From: Anthracocystis setariae
Lineage: Eukaryota > Basidiomycota > Ustilaginomycetes > Ustilaginales > Ustilaginaceae
Direction: 5' to 3'
Assembly (NCBI GenBank): GCA_928724745.1
Contig: CAKMXJ010000028.1
Coordinates: 30,153 to 94,152, forward strand
Length of the DNA stretch: 64,000 nt
The notes below the pieces were generated by a model. The model was not told the DNA's origin, did not search any database, and was given only the letters and a program-made list of their open reading frames with translations. Position numbers and translations under genes: made by a program. Of this stretch, positions 45,105 through 55,738 are shown one piece after another. Numbering within the stretch: position 1 is the first letter of the stretch; each line of letters starts with the position of its first letter.

Positions 45105-45375
45105 AGTTGAGTCCGGGGTGTAACCCCCCCAGCAACCACCCCGGGTGGGTGAGTGGGTGGGTTCGCATTGAACCCATCCCGGGTGGTTGCTTGGGGGTGG
45201 GGTCGCAGCAAACCTGCTCACGATGCTGGTCGGGCAGGGCGCTGCTGGTATGCTTGCTCAGGTACAGGCCTTTCCACGCAGGCACTCCAGCACAGCTTGG
45301 CGTGCCTGTACACCATAACAATGAGGGAAATTGCGTAGTATATTGCCAAGATTAACAGTTGCAAGAGCGTTAGCA
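45105..45375 (-). repeat. CACTA-2 right inverted end
   Basis: The reverse complement matches 36161-36430. The terminal bases TAGCA stand where TAGTG would be expected. Confidence 0.65.
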
Positions 45376-45542
45376 TTGGGAATCAAATGGTCATTAGCAA
45401 GCAAATGCAGGCTTTGTGTCTTGATGCGATGGCGGCAGTGTGGTTGAGCCGGATTGTGGACTGTGAGCTTCAGAAGCAAAGCAAAGGCAGCAACAGCATG
45501 TCAGTATTGTTGAGCAAAGACAAGAGACGTACCATGACGGAA

Positions 45543-46165
45543 TCAACCAACCCAAGCTTGAGCCTGTAGGAACAGAGGTTGACAACAAACGATGTTGAAT
45601 TGGAGCAAGGCGGTGATGGAGGAGACAACCTGGGCGATGAGCCTGTTGAGGTTGATGAAGCCGGATGAGGCGATGCCAAGCTTGATGCGGCAGATGTTGT
45701 AGATGGCCTCATTGTTGACCATGAAGAAACAGTCCGAGTTCTCAAGGATGGTGTGGGTGGTGAGGACCAGGTTGTAAGGCTCAACAACGGAAGAGCTCAT
45801 CTTGGGCAAAGGGTAGATGGAGAATTTGAGCTTGGCCTTCTTGCCAAAGTCCTGAGCGAGACGCTCAAGGAGGAGCAAACCAAGACCGGAACCTGTACCA
45901 CCGCCAAACGAGTGGAAGACAAAGAAGCCTTGGAGACCCAAGCAGGCATTGGCGAGCTTGCAAACACGGTCAAGGGTCTGGTCGATAAGCTCCTTGCCGA
46001 CGGTGTAGTGACCCCAAGCATAGTTGTTGGCGGCATGCTCCGTATTGGTGATGAGGGTCTTGGCGTGGAAGAACAAATGGAAGGTACAGTGCGGACTTTG
46101 TCAATAACGTTGAGCTCCAAGTTGATGTAGATGGAGCGGAGAACTTACCGGTATCACCAAAGAAC
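45543..46165 (-). pseudogene. Alpha-tubulin fragment
   Basis: The 45543-46076 frame contains the tubulin signature [20 protein letters not shown], plus [27 protein letters not shown]-like [31 protein letters not shown] and NEAIYNICR. An upstream frame (to about 46120) holds [11 protein letters not shown], so one frameshift separates them, and an intron-like GTAAGT lies at about 46165. The match starts near the FFSETGAG region and fades near 45600. Many usually invariant residues are changed. It is a decayed internal piece, not a working gene. Confidence 0.8.
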
Positions 46166-46182
46166 CTGCCACGCCATGCTTG

Positions 46183-48198
46183 TCATTGTAGGAGTCTGAC
46201 TTGGGATGTTCTTGAAATAGAGGTTGATGCCGTGGAACCTGGTGAGCTTCTCATTCTTGGCAGCCTTGTACAAGCAACGGAGCTCATTGACGGCGGTCTG
46301 AGCCTCATCGTGGTTTGTTGATGCAAAGTTGACAAAACCGAAGCCCTCGGTGATGGTGAAGAGCTTCTCAAACTCTTCGTCGGTGACCCCGGGGTTGACG
46401 TTCTTGCAGTAGACGTTGGTGAACCTGGCACGTGTCAGCGGTCGGGCGCCTGGGATATAGGCCGATCCCGGTTCGAGAGCGGTGCGGTCCTGAGGGACTG
46501 GGCCGCCGAGTTTATGTTACGCGCCTGTGCAACTGGGAGGTACGAGGTGGGTTGCGCAGTTACGTTGGCGGCCCGATGAGAGCTATTGGGCCACACACAA
46601 TTTAGCGGCGGCGGAGTGTGGGTCTCCCGACCGCGTTTGACCTTTTCCCAACTGACCGCTGTTGGCGCTCCGTTCAGAGGAAGCACAGCGTACTCGGTAT
46701 TACGGCGTGATAGCCTGGTGTCCCGCAAGCGCTCTTGACGAGACAGAAGGCTTATTAGATGGTCAGGTGAACACTGGTCGTGATCACTAAGCTGTTACGG
46801 CGACGACCAAGAGTCTGACGTCTCGGTATTAGCTTGTAGGCAGCGGTTATGTGTTGTAGTGTCGTTACAGGTACTGACGACGTCTAGCTGTTCTCCGACT
46901 TGAACGGAGGCATGCGAGGAAGCTGCAATGCTACTGTATTGCAACTTACTTTACTAGATACTGGAATGATCGTGAGGAAGACGTTAAGAAGAGATACTGA
47001 GCTGAAGACTGTGATTGTAAGAAGTAGAGTGGATGAGGAGCTCATCCACTACGAGCCAGGTGAGGAGACATTAAGTATGACAGCTCCAAGCCCCTATGGA
47101 AAGGCCGATCCAGCGCTAGCCTATTGTCTAGCTGCACGGCCTGCGTGTGCGCATGTACTGACCGTGGTACAAGCAGCTGATCACCTCCAAGCCTCTGAGA
47201 GCGCCTGAGATGGTGTCCCTCCTCTGCTGATCACCTCGAGACGGTGTTGTCGCGATCCGGCGTCTCTGCGATGTCAAACGGCCGCAATCCGACTATTATG
47301 AACAGAAGCGGTCAAAAGAGATTCTTAGAGCCGCACTCACTACAAGAGCGGCCGAGAAGCGTGTTTTCCACCGCTCCAACTTTGCCCCCGTGAGTAACGC
47401 CACTGCTAAATTTGGCGCACTGCTGGTCACATACCTCACCTCACCCGAATGCGAGGGCGGTTGCCTGCAGCCCTCTTCACCGCGTTTGAAGCAAGGGCGG
47501 CCGAGAAACCAGTTTTCCGCCGCCTCGGCTTCTCTGCCTGTGACAGCACGCAACTCCTCAATCTTGGCCTGACGCTCCTTGCAAGGGATGTGGTGACCGA
47601 CGTAGACCTTCTTGTCGTTCAAGAGCATGCCATTGACGTGCTTGATGGCGGCCTCGGCTGCTTCGGCGGTCTTGTAGTGGGACAAAACCGTAGCCAAGCG
47701 AGCCAGTCTTGTTGGTGGCGACCTTGCACAAGAGGATGTTGCCAAAGGCAGCAAAGGTGTCGTGAAGAGCCTTGTTGTCGATGCCGGCATCGAGGTTCTT
47801 GGTGAAGAAGTTGCCCTGCCGGTGCGGCGGAGAGCAGGGTCACGCTGAGACCACATGATATGGCAGGGACGGTTGCAGATGAGCGAGTAGTTGAGCTGCT
47901 CCATGGCGCGCTCACCGTCAGCAGCATTGATGAAGTTGACGTAGGCGTGTCCAAGCAAACAACGGGTGACAGCGTCATGGCAGACACGGATCGAGGCGAT
48001 GGGACCAATCATGCTGAAGATCTCAAAAAGCATGGCCTCGGTGATGGAGGGGTCGAGCTCACCAACGTAGAGCAAGGTGTTGTTAGCGATGTTGGACTTG
48101 TTGGCGGCTGACTGCTGGGCGGCGGGGGTGGGGTTGGAGGCGGGGACAGCATCGACAGGGGCGGTGGCGGGAGACTTACTGAGGCTTCTTTGAGCCAT
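46183..48198 (-). pseudogene. Poly(A)-binding protein fragment, split by solo LTR
   Basis: From the ATG at 48198 (MAQRSLSKSP) the frame holds RRM1 (LLYVGELDPSITEAMLFEIFS, GHAYVNF) and, after frameshifts near 47830 and 47700, RRM2 pieces and [12 protein letters not shown]. The next block (FTNVYCKNVNPGVTDEEFEKLF, then GFGFVNF) lies beyond the insertion at 46432-46230. The match stops inside RRM4 (INLYFKNIP) and tubulin sequence follows. PABP binds mRNA poly(A) tails. This copy is broken by frameshifts and by the LTR. Confidence 0.8.
46433..47545 (-). mobile_element. 1.1-kb solo LTR inside the PABP pseudogene
   Basis: It begins TGTCAGC and ends TGTGACA on the plus strand, with a perfect 5-bp duplication GCACG (46428-46432, 47546-47550). 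PABP homology rejoins across it (KIEELRA to RFTNVYC). It is related to the solo LTR in CACTA-1 (25366-34695) in the opposite orientation. No coding was found. Confidence 0.8.
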
Positions 48199-48781
48199 TG
48201 TTGACAAGAGCGGCAACTTACAAATTGAGAGACCATGCTTGCAGGCTATGAGTATGGATGAGCGGAAGGAGAGAGGTGGTGGGCAAGAAGAAGGAGAGAA
48301 GCGTTAGCAAAGCTGTCTTTATGTCTAAATGCGCGCCAAGCTCAAAATTTGCTTGCCGAGTGCTTGTACCTTTGACAGCTGTGGTGACTGGCTTTGCAGG
48401 GATCGAAGATGACTCACCATTTGCAGATTGCCTTGCCGTCAAGGATAGCTTGAGGTACTGTGGCAAAAAGGTGGATTGTGAGCTATGCAGGCATTGAGAC
48501 CATCAGAAGTACTTACCCGTGTCTGTCGGAGGCTTCCAATTGAAGAGCCTTGCAGTGCCCCTGCTTGCAACCCAGACTTGTTGTTGATGTGTCGTGCATG
48601 TGCTCCAGACTGCAGGCAGGCACAAGCGTAGGTTGATGTCTTCTTGCTAGTACTGTGCGTGTAAAGTACATGATAATTGATGCAAGGGCAAGGCAAGGTA
48701 GCTGTCACTGTTGGTCCATGCATTGATAATCAAAGAAAGTAAAGAAGTCCAGAGTCAGCATATGGGATCAAGCCATTCACA
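48199..48781. other. 5' region of PABP fragment and intron-like sequence
   Basis: No gene is supported. It has minus-strand splice-donor-like sites (near 48220 and 48515). Confidence 0.35.
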
Positions 48782-49462
48782 ATGGCTTTGAGGTCAACTG
48801 AGCATGAGATCTGTGATGATGCCGGAGCCCAAAGTGCTGAGGGCAAACGGTACTTACCATCACAAGTACAATCACTGTTGGCTGTTCATGATCCTTGGAG
48901 ACGTCTAACAGCAGCAATGAGACAAAGATCAACAAAGAGAAGTAATGTCAATGGTCAGCACTTGTCATCTAAACGGTTAGGGCAATCTGATTCATCCACG
49001 TTGTTGTTGTTGAGCCTGACATCCAATGACAATGGCTATGGGACCAGCAACAGCAGTGAAGAGGAAGCAATTGTTTTGATTTGTTCTCAGCCTGGTGTTG
49101 CGCGGTCAAGACAGCCATTGTTGAGGCCAAGTGCAGGTTCTGGAACCCACCCAACCAGACAGCAAGTTGCCGGACCTGAGACACACCAGACCAACATCAA
49201 CCAGCAAGCACCAAGGAAAAAGAACAACATGTCTTTGCAGCAAGACATTTGCTCGGACGTGGAACGTCTCAAGCGCAGCCACACAAGCCTACAGCAGCAA
49301 ATCAACAAACTCCGGCAACTAGTCTTGGATGCTCAACAGCATTGTAACGACATCACTACAATGCTGCATTGGCATGATGAAACTCTCCAACAACTCCATC
49401 CTAGCCAAGCGGCGATGCAACGCCGGCCCTGTCATGCCAATGGCACAGACGAGATGAGATAA
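48782..49462 (+). CDS. Hypothetical protein with C-terminal coiled coil
   Basis: 226 codons. The only structure visible is a heptad-like stretch (DVERLKRSHTSLQQQINKLRQ) near residues 155-190 and Ser/Gln-rich segments. Donor-like ACTTAC sequences (GTAAGT on the minus strand) at 48515 and 48855 suggest that the real transcript, if any, may lie on the other strand. Not recognised. Confidence 0.25.
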   Translation: MALRSTEHEICDDAGAQSAEGKRYLPSQVQSLLAVHDPWRRLTAAMRQRSTKRSNVNGQHLSSKRLGQSDSSTLLLLSLTSNDNGYGTSNSSEEEAIVLICSQPGVARSRQPLLRPSAGSGTHPTRQQVAGPETHQTNINQQAPRKKNNMSLQQDICSDVERLKRSHTSLQQQINKLRQLVLDAQQHCNDITTMLHWHDETLQQLHPSQAAMQRRPCHANGTDEMR

Positions 49463-49573
49463 TGAGCAGATGGTGGATTGATTCCAAGAGAGAGCAAGAC
49501 GGAGTGGACAAGGTAAGCTTGTCCACTTGTGCGAGAGAAATCTAACGGAACAAATAGCAAATATCGCAACATC
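49319..49573 (-). repeat. Possible G5 3' LTR
   Basis: On the minus strand a TGTTGCGATATTTG start directly follows a purine tract. The other end and a second copy are not seen. Confidence 0.3.
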
Positions 49574-50493
49574 CCCCCCTCCGGAGAGAGCCAAGGATGG
49601 TCGGATGTGAGAACAGGACAGCGACAAAACATCTATGAGGGACAGTGGAACAGGACAGGACCAGGAAGGTGACGACGAGACGGGGGATTCCATGCGGTGC
49701 AAATGCGAGGGTTGCAAGAGACGAGATGTTGAGCCCAAAGATTGTGAAGCGCAAAGACACCGGCCGAGGTGAGGGGAGAGTGACAAAGAAGCACCAACAC
49801 GGACAGATATTAACACAACTGCTGCTCTGTTCCTTCGACACGCTTCAATTGTGACAGTTCGTCTATGTTGGCGTGCAGCTTTCCTTGCTTGTACCTGAAT
49901 TCAAGATTGCCCAAGAGAGGCATCAGGTACGCGAGCAGTTGCTCTATCCTCGGCGTGTACTGACGCTGGCTGTGTGAGGGCAACCTGAGGACCGATGGCA
50001 GGGGAGCGTGGTCGGTGATCACGATGATCTTCTTGACGCCATCGAGATAATGCTGGAGGCGATGGAGAGCCCAGGCCAGACATGATATCTCAAGCTCGAT
50101 TGCCGGCATCTTTGACTCCGTTGCAGAGGTGGTAGTCGAGATGAAAGCAGTCGGGCGCTCAACCAAGTTGTTGCCCTTGGCAGGAACAGTTGAGTCGACA
50201 ACACAAGTGTGGCACTCTGGTGGTGGCGGTGTTGACACGTCTCTGAGCCGCCAGTGGTTGATGACCTCGTTGCAATGTCCCTTGGCCAGATTGTCCGCAA
50301 ATTCCCAAGTTATGCAAGGGTCGTCCTTCCACTTCACACGGTACTGAAGGTGACCGTAGCAAATGCGCTCCTTGACAATCCGCTCGACTTTGTACTCCAG
50401 TTCTGTTGTTGAGGAATGTGTTGCTACAACTGGTGTGGCATCCAGTTGTCGGCCAAAGGGGTTGTTATGAACATCAGTGCCGGGCAGGAACAT
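49570..50493 (-). pseudogene. Gypsy fragment G5: chromodomain followed by RNase H
   Basis: The 49810-50493 frame starts with a chromodomain (EYKVERIVKERICYGHLQYRVKWKD), then a spacer, then an RNase H of Gypsy type (ELEISCLAWALHRLQHYLDGV, ITDHAPLPSVLR, KQGKLHANIDELSQL). In ordinary Gypsy pol the RNase H comes before integrase and chromodomain, so this order is unusual. A purine tract (GGAGGGGGGGA on the minus strand, about 49574-49586) then TGTTGCG may mark the 3' LTR start. The 5' part is cut off by the G4 LTR. Confidence 0.6.
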
Positions 50494-50498
50494 AATTG

Positions 50499-50812
50499 TG
50501 TGACAAGCGGGAGGGGGCTTTCCCGATCCGCGTTGTGGATCGGGGTCCAGGGTGGAACTGCGGCAATCTCCGGGAGGGGCTCCTGGAAGTCATACCGAAG
50601 ATCCTCCCTGCAACTAACTCACGTTCAGACGTCGATTGTATTTTAGCTTACTCACTATAGTAGGTGGAAATATCAGACCTTCTCCCGATCTCCCGCTCAC
50701 CCGCTCCGCTATCTAGGCAACGATCCCGGGAACAACACCCGGTACCACGCCCCTGGCCTCGATACAGACGCACCGCCACGTTCCGAGGTTCCCAGACCCC
50801 AGGAGCATAACA
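50499..50812 (+). repeat. G4 5' LTR
   Basis: About 314 bp. The right two-thirds align with the G2 LTR (ACGTCGATTGTATTTTAGC, TAGGTGGAAATATCAGACC). The start TGTGACAAG is a best guess because the left part has diverged. Confidence 0.7.
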
Positions 50813-50859
50813 TTACAATCAACCTCCCCGTTGCCATCAACGCGGAGACTCCAGCTACC

Positions 50860-51252
50860 ATGCAAACCCGTAGCCAGCATCGTCCCGGCTCCCCGGACTC
50901 TGTTACGAGTTCGGGCAGCCCTACCCCCGATTCGGGAGACGACCCCGTCCAGGGACTAGTTGCCGCCGTGCAGAGCCTAACCGCCCTGGTCGGAGGACTC
51001 GCCGACCAGATCCGGCTACTCAACAGGGGCCAAGCCCCCGACCCCGGCAGGACCGGGCCTCCCGCCCAGGGAGCACCCGGGAGCCCTTTCTCCGGAACGC
51101 GAGACCTCGGAAGAAAGGTACGCCCGCGCTACTCGCCTTATGGGCAAGCGCGAGGCCAATCCCCAGCCGGTACCCCCGGGAGCTCCTGTCGTAGCTACCA
51201 ACTGGGACCCTACGGAGGACTATCCCTCCCGGGTCAAGACCCCGGAAGTTAG
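50860..51252 (+). pseudogene. G4 gag N-terminus, frameshifted
   Basis: Starts MQTRSQHRPGSPDSV like G2. It follows the G2 frame to about LLNRGQAPDP, then shifts frame near 51060-51100 and ends out of frame at 51252. The remainder of gag continues in the frame of the next entry. Confidence 0.8.
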
Positions 51253-54200
51253 CGTTGCCGCCCCCTCCTGGGACGGTAAGCGCGACGAGCTGGAGGCTTT
51301 CATCGAACAATGCACCCTCCATTTCGATCTTAACCCGGCACGTTTCCCCTCCGACCCCCGCCGGGTCTTATGGGCCCTAGCCCATATCTCGGGTGTACCC
51401 CGGGAGCGACTCCGCAACCTGCGCCAGGCCCGCCCGGAAATCAACCTATTCCACAAATGGGATACGTTCTGTGCCGATCTTCGCCGCACCTATGGGGATC
51501 CTAACCCAGGACACACCGCCCGGGTCAAGCTCCAGCGGCTGCGTCAATCGGGAAGCGTTAGCGCTCACGCTGCCGAGTTCTTGGCCCTAGCCACTAAGGC
51601 TAACGCTACCGACAATCAGCAATTGCTGACGACCTTCCAGCTTAGCCTCCGGGAGAGCCTCCGGCAGAAGCTCCTCCACGTGGAGACCTACGACCTGCAC
51701 GAGTACATTGACACCGCTATCCAAACCGAGCAGCAAATGTACAAAATCGGCTTGGTAACCCCGGGTCACTCGGACACCCCGGGTCGCCCGGAACGCCGCC
51801 CCAAACTTTGGGGCGGTCGCTCACCCAATTCGACGGTACCCCGTCGCGAGGCCCCTAACAAGCGGGGTGATCCGCCCCGCCCCGGGCTGGCCAGCCGGGA
51901 GCTTCCCGACGAGGTCCGCAAGTACCGTCGGGAAAACAACCTCTGCTACGGGTGCGGGGGCCCTCACGCAGTCCGGGACTGCCCAAAGGCCGCCCAGACT
52001 CGGCCCCTCTGGGCCAACGTGGCCATCCTGGACCCCGCCAACGGCGAGCTTTTGGTCCAACCCCTGGTCCCGGACGTCCCGGAGACCCGGTGGTCCGGTG
52101 AGGACGAAGCCACACCTATCAACGGTGAGGATGACCTACCCGATGACCGCTCCATCCTTTCCTATGACCCGGAGTGGGACCCCGAGTCCACTGACCACCC
52201 TCAGTCTCTCCCGGTGAGGGCCAACATCGCCCAACTTCGCCAGGACCCAGGACTCGTGGATCTCAGGAGCCATGTAGCGGCCCTCATCCCTCCCGCCGAG
52301 CCGGTGATCAGCGGGGACACCATCCGGGTACACCGACACCCCAGCATCCCGGTGTACGAGTGCTGGGTCACGCTGGCCGGGTGCCGCACCCGGGCCCTAA
52401 TTGACGGGGGCGCCACCGCTTCTTTCGTGGACACGGCCATGCTGGATCGGGAGGTGGGCGTCCCGGAGGCCCTCCGGGCCCCGGTGCGTACAGCAACCTT
52501 TGATTCCCGCTCGGAAGATATCACCCACACTATCCGGGCATCGGTCAGCCTTGCGGGCATCCCGGTTACCCCAAATCATCAATTCTATGTCGCACCCCGC
52601 ATCTCCGATTATGATATCATCCTGGGAATGGATTGGATGGAGAGGACCAAGCCAGTACTCAATTATCAAACCCAAACCATGCACTTCCCGCTCCCGGGAG
52701 GAGGGGGTTACGCCACCACCCCAGTTCAGCCTACCGGCCCTCCGCTGCTTACCAATAGCCAGGATCCCGTCCCGGGGGAGAACTGTTTCGCTATCCACCC
52801 CAACCCTTTGGAGCCACCCCGGGCCCCAGGCCTCCCGGAAGAGTATCGGGACTTCTCGGACGTGTTCGATGAGGTCAACGCCGACGTGCTCCCGCCTCGC
52901 CGGTCTCACGACCACCAGATTAACCTCCTTCCCGGAGCCCAGATCCCACATGGCGCACTATACTCCCTCTCCGGGAGAGAAATGGAGGAACTTAAGACCT
53001 ATCTTGATAAGATGCTTGAGATAGGGTTCATCCGGCCGTCCAAGAGCCCGGCAGCCGCCCCTATCATCTTTGTCCCGAAGAAAGATGGCAAACTCCGCCT
53101 TTGCGTCAACTACCGGGCCCTCAACAGCATCACCGTCAAAGACAAGTACCCAATTCCCCTGATCTCCGAGCACCTGGACTGCCTCTCCCGGGCTAAGATT
53201 TACACAAAATTAGATCTTAAGGGGGCCTACAATCTGGTCCGCATCGCGGAGGGCGACGAATGGAAAACAGCCTTCCGGACCAGGTACGGGAGCTACGAAT
53301 ACTTAGTTATGCCCTTTGGACTATGTAACGCTCCGTCTACCTTCCAGCGTCTTATGAACCACGTCCTCCACGATCTCTTGGATGTCACCGTAATAGTATA
53401 TTTGGACGATATCCTCATATTCTCGGTTGACCCCGCAGAACACACCTCTCACGTCCGGGAGGTGCTAAGGCGCCTCCGGGACCACAAGCTGTACTGTGCC
53501 CCGGAGAAATGCAACTTCAGGACCTCGTCTGTCGAGTTCCTTGGGTACCGGGTCAGTCCCGGGGGGATCAGCATGGACCCCGGCAAGGTAGACGCGGTGA
53601 CGTCTTGGCCAGAACCGGTCACCGTCCGGGACATCCAGGTCTTCCTAGGATTTGCCAATTTCTATCGTCGTTTCATCCGACACTACTCCCGGGTGGCGTC
53701 CCCGCTCACCGATCGGCTCAAGAACAAGGCCTCCGGTAAGATCAACTTGGAGCCTCGGGAGCGGGAGGCTTTCACCCGACTCAAAGAAGCCTTCACTACC
53801 GCTCCAATCCTACAACACTTTGACCCCTCCCGGCTTACAGTGATCGAGACAGATGCTAGCGATTACGTCGTGGCGGCCGTACTCTCACAGTGGTACGCCA
53901 TCCCGGGGACCGATCCCGGAGCCGTACCCTGGCCCTCGACCCACCGGCTCCATCCGGTAGCCTATTGGTCGCGGAAAATGCAGCCCGCAGAACGTAACTA
54001 CAAAATTCACGATAAAGAGCTGCTAGCGATCGTAGACGCGTTGCAGGAATGGAGACATTATCTCCACGGGCTCCAGGAGCCGTTTGAGGTGCTCACTGAC
54101 CACCAGGCCCTCCAATATTTCCAAACAAAACGGCAACTTAACAGGCGGCAGGCCCGGTGGAGCATGGCTCTCGGGGAGTTCACGTTTACCATAACGTACC

Positions 54201-55738
54201 GACCCGGGACCCAGGCAACCCGCCCAGACGCTCTGTCCCGGCGCTCCGACGGTCACCCCAACACCACCACTACCAATCATCAGCATGACCCCGCTAACGT
54301 CGCGACCCTACTACCTCCTTACCTGTTTCACGACCCCGAGATGGCGGAACAACAACTCCCAGCCGCTCACCGGGTATCGGACGCCGCCCCGCATCCCGAC
54401 CCTCTTCCAGCCAGTCCCGAGTCCCCCGCCGACGTGAAACGAATCCTAGAACGCTATCACAACCACCCGACGGCGGGACACCCGGGAGTGGCCGCTACCC
54501 TGGAACTGGTCCGCCGTCACCACTCCTGGCCCAATCTCAAGCACGATGTCACGGAGTACGTTCGGACCTGCGGGGCCTGTAAACGCGCTAAAGCGCCCCG
54601 GCACAAGCCTTACGGACTGCTGCTCCCGCTTGACGCCCCAACCCGGCCGTTTGGGACCATCACAATGGACCATATTGAAGGTCTCCCGGATTCCCGGATC
54701 GGTGGCCTCACGTTCGACTCCATCCTCGTCATCGTCGATCGCCTCACCAAATACTCCCTCTTCCTCCCGGCCCGGAAGTCCGATACGGCTAAAGATCTCG
54801 CCCACGTACTGTTCTCCCGCGTCTTTGCCTATTTTGGACTCCCGGACACCATCGTGTTGGACCGGGGGCGCACTTTTGTAGCGTCCCTGTGGAAGGATAT
54901 CTTAACGGCCCTCGGGACCACTCCGGCCCTCTCCACAGCCTATCATCCCCAAACAGATGGTCAAACCGAGCGTGTTAACCAGAATCTGGAAGTTTTCCTC
55001 CGCTTCTATGTCAACTACCAGCAAGACGACTGGGCTGCCTGGCTGCCGTACGCCCAACTTACGCTTAACAATCGGGTGTCAGCTACTACCGGGCTCCCGG
55101 CCACCCTACCCTTGTTTGGATTCACCCTGAAAGGATTCACCCTGAAAACCCTCCCCGGGTCACCAGCCCTTTCCCCGGATGGCATCCCGCCCTCCAATTC
55201 GGCTTTCCGGGAACTCATCCAGCACTGCCAGACCAACATTCACCACGCTGCCTCCCTAATGTCCAAATACGCAAACCGCTCCAGGATGGACCGGTCTTTT
55301 TGCGGGGGTGACATGGTGTTACTCCGTACCCAACATCTGCGTCAAGATCGACCATCCCGGAAGTTAGGGAACCCGTTAGCGGGACCGTTCCGCATCCTCC
55401 AGACAATAGGCCCCCGGGCCTACAAGCTGGACCTCCCGCCCGCCTGGAAAATTCATCCGGTATTTCACGTCAGTCTCCTGGAACCATACTCCCGGGATAC
55501 CCGGCCCTCCGAGCATGCCCCGACATCCCGGCGCCTGGAGGACGACCGACAAGATTTCAAAGTTGAAGGCATCCTAGCCTCCCAGGAGACGCGCCGGGGA
55601 CAACAGTACCGGGTGAAATGGGTCGGGTACACCCAACCTACCTGGGAGCCAGCAGTTCATCTTGAAAACAGCCAAGAATTACTGCGGGAGTTCCATGAGC
55701 AACAACCCGGGAGCCAGGAGGACCCTCCGGGCTACTGA
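51140..55738 (+). CDS. G4 gag-pol, one long frame
   Basis: 1532 codons. Gag capsid-like block DGKRDELEAFIEQ, zinc knuckle CYGCGGPHAVRDC (about 51947-51985), protease ALIDGGATASFV (52396-52430), RT with VIVYLDDILIFS (about 53398), RNase H TDASDY, HHCC finger, DHIEG, LDRGRTF, GQTERVN, and chromodomain YRVKWVGYTQPTWEP (about 55555-55720). Deviations are N in CVNYRALN (usually D) and a 15-bp tandem duplication at about 55119-55148 giving FTLKGFTLK. Gag and pol share one frame, which shows that the gag/pol break in G2 is a mutation. The 5' frameshift probably disables this copy. Confidence 0.88.
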   Translation: MGKREANPQPVPPGAPVVATNWDPTEDYPSRVKTPEVSVAAPSWDGKRDELEAFIEQCTLHFDLNPARFPSDPRRVLWALAHISGVPRERLRNLRQARPEINLFHKWDTFCADLRRTYGDPNPGHTARVKLQRLRQSGSVSAHAAEFLALATKANATDNQQLLTTFQLSLRESLRQKLLHVETYDLHEYIDTAIQTEQQMYKIGLVTPGHSDTPGRPERRPKLWGGRSPNSTVPRREAPNKRGDPPRPGLASRELPDEVRKYRRENNLCYGCGGPHAVRDCPKAAQTRPLWANVAILDPANGELLVQPLVPDVPETRWSGEDEATPINGEDDLPDDRSILSYDPEWDPESTDHPQSLPVRANIAQLRQDPGLVDLRSHVAALIPPAEPVISGDTIRVHRHPSIPVYECWVTLAGCRTRALIDGGATASFVDTAMLDREVGVPEALRAPVRTATFDSRSEDITHTIRASVSLAGIPVTPNHQFYVAPRISDYDIILGMDWMERTKPVLNYQTQTMHFPLPGGGGYATTPVQPTGPPLLTNSQDPVPGENCFAIHPNPLEPPRAPGLPEEYRDFSDVFDEVNADVLPPRRSHDHQINLLPGAQIPHGALYSLSGREMEELKTYLDKMLEIGFIRPSKSPAAAPIIFVPKKDGKLRLCVNYRALNSITVKDKYPIPLISEHLDCLSRAKIYTKLDLKGAYNLVRIAEGDEWKTAFRTRYGSYEYLVMPFGLCNAPSTFQRLMNHVLHDLLDVTVIVYLDDILIFSVDPAEHTSHVREVLRRLRDHKLYCAPEKCNFRTSSVEFLGYRVSPGGISMDPGKVDAVTSWPEPVTVRDIQVFLGFANFYRRFIRHYSRVASPLTDRLKNKASGKINLEPREREAFTRLKEAFTTAPILQHFDPSRLTVIETDASDYVVAAVLSQWYAIPGTDPGAVPWPSTHRLHPVAYWSRKMQPAERNYKIHDKELLAIVDALQEWRHYLHGLQEPFEVLTDHQALQYFQTKRQLNRRQARWSMALGEFTFTITYRPGTQATRPDALSRRSDGHPNTTTTNHQHDPANVATLLPPYLFHDPEMAEQQLPAAHRVSDAAPHPDPLPASPESPADVKRILERYHNHPTAGHPGVAATLELVRRHHSWPNLKHDVTEYVRTCGACKRAKAPRHKPYGLLLPLDAPTRPFGTITMDHIEGLPDSRIGGLTFDSILVIVDRLTKYSLFLPARKSDTAKDLAHVLFSRVFAYFGLPDTIVLDRGRTFVASLWKDILTALGTTPALSTAYHPQTDGQTERVNQNLEVFLRFYVNYQQDDWAAWLPYAQLTLNNRVSATTGLPATLPLFGFTLKGFTLKTLPGSPALSPDGIPPSNSAFRELIQHCQTNIHHAASLMSKYANRSRMDRSFCGGDMVLLRTQHLRQDRPSRKLGNPLAGPFRILQTIGPRAYKLDLPPAWKIHPVFHVSLLEPYSRDTRPSEHAPTSRRLEDDRQDFKVEGILASQETRRGQQYRVKWVGYTQPTWEPAVHLENSQELLREFHEQQPGSQEDPPGY

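Larger units (their letters stand above)
36161..45375 (+). mobile_element. CACTA (En/Spm-like) transposon CACTA-2, degraded
   Basis: The left end starts CACTAACGCTC at 36161. The right end, read inward from 45375 on the minus strand, starts TGCTAACGCTC. The ends match as imperfect inverted repeats for roughly 270 bp (CTTGGCAATAT, GGTGTACAGGCACGCC, TACCAG, GCATCGTGAGCAG, ACCACCCGGGATGG in the same order). Palindromic CCACCCGGGGTGG-type motifs fill both subterminal zones. A Tnp2 transposase lies on the plus strand. No matching 3-bp TSD was seen (AGA and TTG). The element hosts a mariner copy, SINE-like units and a solo LTR. Confidence 0.7.

Noticed and set aside
45543..48198. Helitron capture of PABP and tubulin fragments
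   Set aside because: No helicase or Rep gene and no clear Helitron end (CTRR with a hairpin) was seen nearby. Capture by CACTA is only slightly better supported.
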